Below are positions 1 through 8,270 of a stretch of DNA of 22,041 nt, in pieces. The DNA is from Folioceros fuciformis (taxonomy: Eukaryota; Anthocerotophyta; Anthocerotopsida; Anthocerotales), in assembly GCA_049999805.1 (NCBI GenBank), contig JBNGIO010005512.1, forward strand, positions 1 to 22,041, read 5' to 3'. Below the pieces are notes generated by a model, which worked only from the letters and a program-made list of their open reading frames with translations, did not search any database and was not told where the DNA came from. Within the stretch, counting starts at the first letter, position 1. Every line of letters starts with the position of its first letter. Both the position numbers and the translations under genes were made by a program.

Positions 1-1841
1 GGCTACGGATTTGCATGTCCCAGTTGGGAGAGCGACGCTTCGTCGTCGCCGGATTGCGCCCCGCCTGCTCCCGGCGATGGCGACATTTTTGGCGGCTCCA
101 AGAGACTAATCCCATCAGGCCCGGATCAGCTGCACAATTGAACCACATCCCTTCCCTCCCTTCCTTGCCTTCCCTGCCCGGGGTGGATTGGATTGGTTTC
201 CTTAAAGTTTCATACATTTAGTATCATCGACGCGCAGGATGAAGATGATCAACCTCCCAAGGACTTCATAGCCCGCTGGCATGGATCTCAACTGGACCTC
301 GGGAGCCTTTTGGAGGCTGCTATTCTCTACCTCTACATCATTGCTATCCGGCTCATATGCAAGTATTCGCACTTTGCTGTCGGGGGATATCAGGTCGGAG
401 CTCCGAAGGCATTGTAGGTAACCACCTTGGGAAATCCTGTCCACGCTGCAACGCAGTTCCCTCCTGCGTCTGCTTCCTTTCTCACCTGCCATCTGTATTC
501 CCTCACCCTTTTCAAATTCAGCAAACATCTACATTATAGTATCCGTCACCTCCGCGAGCGCTCCACAAGAGGACGTCCAGAGGTTGTGGTGACAAGACGG
601 AACAACGGCAGCCGCAGCCGCAGCCTGGGAAATGCACTTTTTTTGGAAATTGTCATCCAACAGGTGGAGCGTCCAGCCCAGGACTGTACTGCAGCTGTCA
701 GACCGGGCAGCTGTGACTTCCATTTGAACATTCGGTTCGGGAGAAGGAAGGGTTCAAATTTGGAGATCACAGTTCGGCCCATACGCAGGTTCCTGCTCCG
801 CCCGCTCTCAACACTTGACAAACATGCATATCGGGAGACACCGCCAACTTTCTTGTCTCTTCTTCGCTTCTCATCACCTTCTTGCGGGAGACGGCAGTTG
901 CAGGACCGTAAAGTTATGTCAGCTTAGGTATGGATCAGTCACCCTAATGACATGTACAACCGTCACACTTTTCAGTGACGGCAAGAGAAGATTCACCTTC
1001 TCGTATTGGAAGTAGAAAAGAAAAAACTGTGTGTGTTGCGTACAAAGCATGTGCCTTGTGCTCCATTGGGCAGCCTAGGACTTGTGACTGATAACTTCTC
1101 TCATCACCTGCCCCATAAGTTCCGTTGCGTTGCCGTGTTAGCCATCTGAATAAAGGGAAAAAAACAAAGCACGTTACACAAAATTGCAGACAAACCGCGT
1201 CGTCGGTGTCACCCGGGCCCTGGTAACACCTGCTGCTCCTGCTGCCACCAGAAACATTCCCATATTTCAGAAAATCCACATCGCTGCCCGAGGCACAAGG
1301 GCCCGGTTTCACTGTGGGTACTGGGATTCTCTCCCCCTCCCACCCCCCCACAGCTTTACAGCCAGATGCATAGCACGCCGGAATGGACCTTCACAGTGCA
1401 GCTTGCCATCTTGTCTTTCCTTGTGGGAATATTCTGCTTACTACAAAGCCACCTGATCTGGTTGTAACTAAACAGGCTCGCAAATACCTCCTTCTCATCA
1501 CCGCCTTTGTCAGATTGCGTGGATGTACAGACAGTCAACGAGAAAAAGACTGCTTTCTGATGAACCTNNNNNNNNNNNNNNNNNNNNNNNNNNNNNNNNN
1601 NNNNNNNNNNNNNNNNNNNNNNNNNNNNNNNNNNNNNNNNNNNNNNNNNNNNNNNNNNNNNNNNNNNGGTCCGCAATAGGGCCAACATTATGGTCAAAGT
1701 TGCGACAGCGCGGGAACACACGACTTCAATCAACCCGAAGACAACTGGTTGACATCGCTCGTTTCGCAGAAAGCTCCCGCAGACATGGCAATCAGCAGCC
1801 CAGGAAGGATGGATGCCATCCCAACTCTACACCTCTATGTA
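1..1841. other. 5' end of window, no supportable gene
   Basis: I see no recognisable gene here. A 166-codon open stretch on the plus strand (427-927) has no ATG near its start and resembles nothing I know. A short minus-strand frame starting with ATG at 85 encodes 27 residues, acidic in the middle (GDDEAS), and stops at position 3. It could be the first exon of a leftward gene but cannot be supported. An AATAAA with an A-rich stretch after it at 1149-1160 on the plus strand could be a polyadenylation signal. The 3' UTR of TRM11 must run into the right-hand part of this stretch. Confidence 0.4.
1568..1667. other. Assembly gap (100 N)
   Basis: A run of exactly 100 Ns, the usual placeholder for a gap of unknown size. 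Translations through it have no meaning, and the true distance between its flanks is unknown. Confidence 0.99.
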
Positions 1842-4070
1842 TTAAACATATTTCCCACGGTATCTGGGTCGGGAATCCAACAGATCAGGCGGTGCGACAG
1901 AAATGTGGGCACGTACAAGCGTCTTGCAATTGCACGACTGCATTTTCAAAGGTGAGTCTTCCACTGTATCGAGTCGACTCACTGCAGGTGAGAAAACAGG
2001 CCTTCCAGACTCGCTGTCTGCAGAGTCTGCCTTGCACAACATGCATTCAGACTCACCATTCGCAGGCAACACCACTGAGCGGATACTACCCTTCTCCCTG
2101 TGCACCTCTAGCAGTTTCACATGGTTCTCTCTGAACTCCACATGCTTCCTGGCTGCAGCATCTGCCATCTCCACAGTGTAACGACATGTTTTCTCCATGG
2201 TCAACAAGCACCGACTGTATTTAGTGCTAAGTATCTGCTCGCAGCTTGCCCGTAGCTGGAAACACGGATGTGCCGGGAAGTAGTTCTCAGCACACTCATC
2301 CCTCGCTGCAGGAAAGAAGAAGACCAACCTCCCGCCCTGGACAAGAAGACGGGCGGCCATATCCAATAGGTCATGAACGCACTCCGCCAGAGTGTAGGGC
2401 GCCGTCGATGGAATGTGTGCTGCCCTCTTCTCGGTTGGGATTGTGTAAGGCTCCCTCGTTCCATTCAACATCTTCCGGCCACCAGATTTGCGACCACCAG
2501 CGCGCACTCCATACGGCGGATCACAGATGATTGCATCGAAAACCTGAAGACAGAGAAGCCATTCACAAGTCATATGGCAAGTAGACACAAGTAGATCACA
2601 GTACACAGGAACGACCATAAACCGCGTTGCACTTCGATGGCCAAGATTTTTTTTCCTACCGGCAGGAGCCTCAAACTTATGCCGTAAACGATTGCAGCCT
2701 AGGCACCAAAATACACACCTCTGCTAAGTCTTTACGCCAGGGTGGCGAGTTGTTGTCTGCCCTTATCAGCCCCACCGGAGAATGTAAATTGTACTGCAGT
2801 CAAAATTCGTATGAGCTTCAGATGCCCCAGCTATCTCACGCAATGGACTGATCCAACGGACTAAACTCCAACGGCAGGACAGCAAACCCGTTCAGATCAT
2901 ACTCCCTTCCGAAAACAACAAATCCTACCTGCGTGAAGTTACTCCAAACGTTGCAATCAGGGCCTCGTCCATCACGGACAACCCTGATGTCTATGTCTGC
3001 ACCCTGATTAGACCACAACCAGACAATCTCAAACACTTGCGCAGATAGTCTCCAAAACTTGCGCAGTTAAAAGTGAAGACAGACTCCACGCAGTGGTGAC
3101 AAGGCAGAGGCAAGCAAACAGGTACAGGGGTGATCACAACACGAGACGACACTAACCAAGGTAATAGCGCCATAGTGAGCAGCTGCCACAAGGATACTCC
3201 CAGTCCCAACAAATGGATCATAAACAAGTTTGCCAGGCCGCACTAGGGCCTGATTCGCCATCAAGAACGCCATTTCTGCATCCATAGCCGTTGGCCCAAG
3301 ATACTTACGACTGCTAAGCTCATACTTTGGCACCAAACTTCTATCCGCGCCACCAATTTCTCGTCCAAAATAATAAACCTTGGTAACGGACGGTGGTAGT
3401 CCATTGTTCGTTGCTAGTCCATTCGCCAGCGATTGCACGTCACTCTCAATCATCCAGAATCTGTGCTCCGGTTTCTTCAACTGGACATGCCCCTGCTTGG
3501 ACCACAACGCAAATCAGATTCCACACCACTCATTCAAGGGCATGAGTATGGCAAACATCAAGTTTCATGATACTGCAGGATACTCACCCGAAATGGAATA
3601 AATGAACATCTGTCAATACGCTCCTTCTGCTCCTGAGAGCTCAGCGCTCTCCCAAAACAATCAACAACGATCTTGAAAGTACTACCCTCCCTCAGAAATG
3701 GAGACTTCCTTTCGTCTGGGTAGCTTGCAACTGCTTCCTTGAGCTCCTCAAAAGAATTTCCTTCTCCCCAAACCTCAAACATCCCTTTCACTAAAAGACC
3801 TGCACGCAGAAACAAGGCTGATCGTAAGAGACTGACGGATCTTCCACAGCCTGGGGGGTTTAGGGTTTGGGACACACTGCGACATGCAACTTGGCGTGCC
3901 AGGTCTTCTGACGGCAAGTTCACAAAATAAAATGGCGAATCTGGATGCAGTGATTCCGATTGCTTCCATTGCAAAGCCGTCCCGCCTGCACCGTGCAGAG
4001 TAGCCAAAGCCTCAACCTCAGGCAGCCGATAGTCAAGTAGTCGGTGCAGGAAATAGCAAAGGTACCACAT
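1842..4070 (-). CDS. TRM11: tRNA (guanine(10)-N2)-methyltransferase catalytic subunit TRM11, six exons
   Basis: Exons on the minus strand are 4070-3878, 3799-3588, 3492-3157, 3003-2929, 2793-2719 and 2543-1842, all with GT-AG introns (78, 95, 153, 135 and 175 nt). They join in frame to a 530-residue protein. It starts MWYLCYFLHRLLDYR, as plant and animal TRM11 do. A THUMP-type N-terminal half is followed by the SAM-binding motif DPFVGTG (about 227-233) and the catalytic DPPY (about 305-308), then a glycine/arginine run and HIPSTAPYTLAECVHDLL. The 25-codon exons at 3003-2929 and 2793-2719 restore the stretch between these motifs as in the Arabidopsis protein. With TRM112, the family makes m2G at position 10 of cytosolic tRNAs. 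The last 80 or so residues extend beyond known family members and look unconserved, so a missed 3' splice is possible. Family assignment is sure from motifs; exon edges are inferred by eye. Confidence 0.93.
3800..3877 (-). other. TRM11 intron 1, 78 nt, frame-preserving
   Basis: The donor GTGTGT and acceptor TGCAG flank 78 nt that contain no stop in frame. Removal joins ...CRS to LLVKGMFEVWG, matching the family. Retention would add 26 residues inside the THUMP region. The intron also carries the telo-box described separately. Confidence 0.75.
3860..3868 (-). promoter_or_regulatory. Telo-box (AAACCCTAA) in TRM11 intron 1
   Basis: The minus strand reads AAACCCTAA inside a longer CCCAAACCCTAAACCCCC, i.e. 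a little more than one plant telomere repeat unit. In plants, telo-boxes near transcription starts mark translation and ribosome-related genes and bind MYB-like TRB proteins. A function here is inferred. Confidence 0.45.
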
Positions 4071-4501
4071 TTCTCCGGTCAACTGCACCAACGCAGTCGC
4101 CACCCAGCCCAAGCGCAGATAACAGTACAATGTAAGCCCTCCTGCAAAGTAAGAATGAAACACAACCCGCAGCCTCCAGCGATGTTGCTACATTGAGAGC
4201 AGCAACACGACACTGCCACCAAATGGAAGACACTAATCTGGAAGTTTCAGAGCAGTATTCCCCTTCGTTGGTGGTGGGCTTGGCTGAAACCTAAGCTGAT
4301 CCAAAACACCAAACCCTAAGGAAGCTCTACTAGTATGTGCTACTTCTGAGACAACAACAGATGATTGAATGCTTTCCTTCCGCCATGGTCTTGCTGAAGC
4401 TTACGCTAGTTGTTGCAAATGGCAAACCGTAAGCACGTTGCAACAAGCAGGTCCTTGCTGTAAAAGCGGGTTGAAGGTGGTGACTTTCCACAGCTAGAGC
4501 T
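4071..4501. promoter_or_regulatory. Divergent TRM11 / TRS33 promoter region
   Basis: The 431 bp separate the ATGs of two divergent housekeeping genes, so the stretch must hold both promoters. It contains a telo-box AAACCCTAA at 4311-4319 (plus) and a near match, AAACCTAAG, at 4288-4296. I see no clear TATA box, which suits housekeeping genes. Confidence 0.55.
4311..4319 (+). promoter_or_regulatory. Telo-box AAACCCTAA in shared promoter
   Basis: This is an exact match to the plant telo-box, 183 bp upstream of the TRS33 start codon and 241 bp from the TRM11 start codon. Its use as a promoter element is inferred from position. Confidence 0.5.
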
Positions 4502-5038
4502 ATGCCGACTGCAGGGACCAGGGAGGTGGCGGAGAGCGTGGTGGACAGTCTCAACATCGAGCTAGTGGCAACGTATTGCAAGCGCCTGCTACCCACGAAG
4601 CAGGATCTAGCAGCTCGACGGATTGAGGCTATTGGTTACCAGGTGGGCCTGCAGCTGGCCGAGCGCTACACCAAGGACCGGCCCAGATTCGCGGACCATC
4701 TTGAAGTGATCAAATTTATCTGCAAGGACTTTTGGGCCGAGGTCTTCAAGAAGCAGATTGACAATCTGAAGACAAATCACAGAGGTGTGTTTGTGCTGCA
4801 GGACACCCGGTTCAGGTGGCTCACCCGCATATCTATAGACCTGCCCATGACCAATTCTTCGGCGGATACTTCTCCGACTGCGAATTCTGCGAGGGCTGCC
4901 CAGGCTGCAGGGCCTTACCTGTACTTCCCTTGTGGCCTGATACGAGGGGCTCTGACAAATCTGGGTGTGGCCTGTGCTGTTTCTGCCGAGGTTACCACTT
5001 TGCCTGCCTGCTCCTTCGTGGTTCGCATCAAGGTTTGA
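4502..5038 (+). CDS. TRS33: TRAPP complex subunit TRS33 / TRAPPC6 homologue
   Basis: This single-exon, 178-residue protein is a small core subunit of the TRAPP tethering complexes, which act as exchange factors for Rab/Ypt1-type GTPases in ER-Golgi and Golgi traffic. Residues 40-57 (IEAIGYQVGLQLAERYTK) and the block around 68-101, with IKFICKDFW, VFKKQIDNLKTNHRG and VLQD, are the family signature. The C-terminal half has LYFPCGLIRGAL and PACSFVVRIKV, as in plant members, after a low-complexity Ser/Ala loop (about 116-135) typical of plant copies. Length fits the family. The ATG at 4502 is the natural start, since the conserved N-terminal helix begins soon after it. It is divergent from TRM11 and convergent with the BAHD gene. 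Confidence 0.94.
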   Translation: MPTAGTREVAESVVDSLNIELVATYCKRLLPTKQDLAARRIEAIGYQVGLQLAERYTKDRPRFADHLEVIKFICKDFWAEVFKKQIDNLKTNHRGVFVLQDTRFRWLTRISIDLPMTNSSADTSPTANSARAAQAAGPYLYFPCGLIRGALTNLGVACAVSAEVTTLPACSFVVRIKV

Positions 5039-5708
5039 AGGCTCGGAATGTATGTGATTGATGTACCCGGAGTGATCTTATGAGCAGCAGTCGCCCACCA
5101 GGCTTGTGTGGAGTGCAGTTCAGTGTACAGGTTGCAAAGGAAATCCTTCGACTATTTGTGGGGGATGATTGTTTGAATAGGACAGTCAGGAATGTGTTTT
5201 CCTTCGCCATTTCTTCTCTTCCTCCTTACCCGGCAGGCAGGACGCAACTACAATGCTGTAGTCGCACATGGTCCTCACTGGGCCTCCTCGTTCGGGCAGG
5301 CAGACTTGAGAACTTGTATGCTTCACATGAGCGGGCTTCGAGAGATGCCCGACGCTATCAACTTATATTGCCAGAAGCAATGGAGCTTCCATTGTGGCAT
5401 TCACACAAATTTGTTTCATGTTTCGTTAGGATGTGGGGCCTGTACCTCACGAGGGGTTTGAAATTTGGTGACTGCCACTGCAGTCCTTAAAGAATAATTG
5501 TTCAAAAAGAATGAGAACGACATTTGAGCCAGAGTCTACTATCCACTTCGAGTCTACCACCCACTTCTAGTCTATAACCGACTTCACGGAGAGGGCTGGA
5601 ACAACGTTCCGCGCTAATGGGGTCCGGCTGGGCAGATGCTGAAAATCTGCTTCTCAGGCCCCCTGAGCAATGACATGGATGTGGATGTGAGGCCAGGAGG
5701 ACGCCCAT
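5039..5708. other. Intergenic between convergent TRS33 and BAHD genes
   Basis: This should hold the 3' UTRs of both flanking genes. Open stretches here (for example 5192-5461 plus) show no family features. A pair of near repeats around 5525-5575, built on 'gtcta' and 'ccacttc', is the only structure I notice. Confidence 0.5.
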
Positions 5709-7109
5709 CTACTCAGAGGGAAGGAATTCTGGATCTGCACTCAGGTTCTCCATATGCTCTCTTTCCAAACCCACAAACACGTTGATGTAGCCATCACCTT
5801 TGTGGCTTGGAAGCATGATCACAGACCCATCGAAGGGGTTATTTCCAGGACTTGCGAAAATTGGCTTGCCGGAGCCCATGTCAGCATCCATGAACCCCAT
5901 TCGTATCCAACTAGCAGCTGACACGTCATGCCCCCGGCTCTCCCCTGCGTTAGCATTCATGACCAAGGGCGTGGTCTGAGCCTCGACAAAAGCCAGCAGT
6001 GAGTTCATGTACTCGCTTGTGAAGCCTGCAATGGCATCCCGAATACACTGCGCAGAGAAGGAGAGAGGTTTGCTGGCAACGTCTCCTGCATCAGCCACGG
6101 CGCGCACAAAGCAGATGCAATTCCCAAAGTATCCCTTGGGCAACTCAGGCTTGAATCTCGCCCTAGCATCCAAAGTGGTCAGAAACTTGGTCTTTCGCTC
6201 AGGTTGCAGACGTCGTGCTTTTGTGATACACCTCCACACGTGCGCATTGATGCTCTCAAAGGTGGTGTAGGTCTGCTCTGCTCCTGCCATAGCCAAGGCC
6301 TTGATCCTCTTCAGCTGAGCTGGGCTGAACACAAACATCCTCTCAGCAGGCCAGAGGGACGGATCCAACTTGGGCAAGATTGCAGTTAGATCAGACACAA
6401 CCCTCAATTCTGAGGGACTGAAAGCAGGGTCCAGGGTTCCCCTCGCCTTGAGCAGAGTTCTGTCATGGACAGGAAGCAACGACAGCTCCCTCCCTCTGAC
6501 CATCTCTGACAGAGAGTTAACGAACATGTTGAAAGACAGCCCATCTGTGCAGGCGTGATTGATGGTCACCACCAGAGCAGCTCCCCCACAAGCAAACCGA
6601 GTAACCTGGTCGCGGCACACCCGATCAGACCCAACTGCAACAAGCAAACACAAATCCAATCCCAGGCCAGGCCAGGACAGGACAGGTACCTGAACATAGG
6701 TCAAAGGGCAATCGAACACCGCATCTCCGAGCACAGCTGGACCCGGATCCAGCAGCTGCGTGTAGAGCGGATTCGGCTGGAAATCCCCGAAATCCGACAG
6801 CCTCCCGCTCACTTCCGCCTCCACAAACTCGATCCCGGCGTCGTTACACAGCAGCTCCAACTTCCTGTCCTGCCTTCTCCGAATCCTCCCCGCAGTCGGG
6901 TAGAAAGGCACCAAGAGGCGAGACAGCGCATCCTTGATTCGCTCCACCGGCAGCACCTCCTGCCCGTCCTCCCGAGCGGCATAGAAAAGCAGCACCGGAA
7001 TGTGGCGAGGCCGGACAAAGTGATCTGCCCCAGAGAAAGACAGCACCCTGTTGTGCCCGGCTTGCGCCGCCGGCAACACGGTACACGATTTCCTGGATAC
7101 CAGCCTCAT
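5709..7109 (-). CDS. BAHD acyl-CoA-dependent acyltransferase (HCT-like), two exons
   Basis: Exons are 7109-6690 and 6605-5709, separated by an 84-nt GT-AG intron that is open in frame. The spliced protein has 438 residues, usual for BAHD enzymes, and the intron sits just before the VTRFACGG segment, a common BAHD intron position. The catalytic HxxxD motif is H157-A-C-T-D161. The C-terminal structural motif, normally DFGWG, reads DADMGSGKP (about 380-388), so the Phe and Trp are replaced. The family transfers acyl groups from CoA thioesters to alcohols or amines in the cytosol (hydroxycinnamoyl esters, waxes, cutin, alkaloids). The substrate cannot be told from sequence. The start ATG lies 68 nt downstream of a TATA box. 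Confidence 0.92.
   Translation of the reverse strand: MRLVSRKSCTVLPAAQAGHNRVLSFSGADHFVRPRHIPVLLFYAAREDGQEVLPVERIKDALSRLLVPFYPTAGRIRRRQDRKLELLCNDAGIEFVEAEVSGRLSDFGDFQPNPLYTQLLDPGPAVLGDAVFDCPLTYVQVPVLSWPGLGLDLCLLVAVGSDRVCRDQVTRFACGGAALVVTINHACTDGLSFNMFVNSLSEMVRGRELSLLPVHDRTLLKARGTLDPAFSPSELRVVSDLTAILPKLDPSLWPAERMFVFSPAQLKRIKALAMAGAEQTYTTFESINAHVWRCITKARRLQPERKTKFLTTLDARARFKPELPKGYFGNCICFVRAVADAGDVASKPLSFSAQCIRDAIAGFTSEYMNSLLAFVEAQTTPLVMNANAGESRGHDVSAASWIRMGFMDADMGSGKPIFASPGNNPFDGSVIMLPSHKGDGYINVFVGLEREHMENLSADPEFLPSE
6606..6689 (-). other. BAHD intron, 84 nt, frame-preserving
   Basis: The donor GTACCT and acceptor GACCAG flank 28 codons without a stop. Removal joins LTYVQ to VTRFACGG, the normal BAHD sequence. 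Reading through would insert a hydrophobic segment just before the catalytic His. Confidence 0.8.
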
Positions 7110-8270
7110 GCTCTCCCGCCCCTCTGCCCTCCGCCTCTCAGACCGTCTGAGCTATAAACAGCACGTCAGTGCCTACATATATAGAGCCACACGAGACTGT
7201 AATTTCGCTGCAAGTGCATCTCTTGATCTCCGAGATGACTAGTATACCATGACAATACCAACAGCTTTCTTCGATTGTCTTCTTACATATATTGGTGCCT
7301 TCAGCGACAATCCAGTCTTTTCTGACCACGGCCCAAACGCTTGTGTAGATATCCTCCGGCTAAGCTCGGAGACGGGATATGTCATCAGCACAAACCCAGT
7401 TACGCGTGGTACCCCGTGACATTGTGGGAGGTGCCGTTGCTAGCACCTGTGATGCAGCATCTGCAAGGTGATCAAGCTCCAACACGAATCTACTTCTTCT
7501 TTGCTTGCGGGATGTCTTCGAAGACCAAAGCATCCTCCTTGAGTTCGTGGTTGATGAGAATCGCAAACAAGCCTTAGCAGCCTCGAGAAAGGAGCCAGAA
7601 AGGAGCCAGAAATGTCGGAACTACACAATGGAATGGTATTCGCAGTTTTACTCAGGCAGTATGTTCGAGCAGTTTTTTCTCATTCGATGTCCGTCTGAAC
7701 ACCTTCGGCATAGGTACTGCATGAAGCCGCCTGCCTTCCATCTCCCCGTTGCACACAGCCGGGACAAACAGTTTACACCTGCGAAACAACTGTTGCACCA
7801 CACGCTCTCTCACCACCAAGAGACTAAGTAAGTAGTCGACATCATGGCAGCTCGTACCAATGTCTTCAGCGATGGACATGGTGCTCGTACCGTTTTTCGA
7901 ATTCAATGGCCAATCCAGCATGATCGAAAAATATTCCCAGGTGCCAGACCAACTCTTCGCTTCAGTGAGAACAGACAATGGCAAAGTCTGCGGTAATGGC
8001 TGGCATATCTTGGCGATGGCCCTCAAAACTTCGTTATTGGGCAGTGGCCTGCCTTTTCACTCAGGTAGGTAATGTTACCTTATCGGCACTCCTGTGGACG
8101 TAAAGGAGCAAGCAGGCTTTTGTGCGATCCCGCGCCAGCTGGCACAGGAATCGGATCTCACTGTGGGAGCGAGGTGGCGGGAATCCATGGAAGCGCCCTG
8201 GAGGTGCATCGTCGTGAGCGGAGGGTGAGAGAATGACGGGAGAGGGAGGATGCGGACGTGAAGTTTGAGG
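7110..8270. other. Divergent spacer between BAHD and PPR genes
   Basis: The spacer holds the BAHD promoter at its left end and the 5' region of the PPR gene at its right. Short open stretches on both strands (7505-7831 plus, 7652-8026 minus) overlap each other and resemble no family. A strong acceptor-like sequence, a pyrimidine tract ending CTCAG, is at about 8051-8065 on plus, and donor-like GTGAGA lies near 7960. A spliced 5' UTR for the PPR gene is therefore possible. An 11-bp unit AGAAAGGAGCC is tandemly doubled at 7586-7607. Confidence 0.4.
7153..7184 (-). promoter_or_regulatory. BAHD core promoter: TATA box and ACGT-core element
   Basis: On the minus strand TATATAT (7183-7177) lies 68 nt upstream of the ATG, giving a predicted transcription start near 7150 and a short leader. 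TGACGTG (7167-7161), a bZIP/TGA-type core, lies just downstream of the TATA box. TATAAA at 7153-7158 on the opposite strand could serve a rightward transcript. Confidence 0.5.

Noticed and set aside
427-927. 166-codon plus-strand open stretch
   Set aside because: It begins with TTG, has no ATG until its last codons, overlaps equally open minus-strand frames and shows no domain.
2836-3036. Minus-strand 66-codon frame as a separate small gene
   Set aside because: Its first part is TRM11 exon 4 of 6 and the remainder is the following intron read through.
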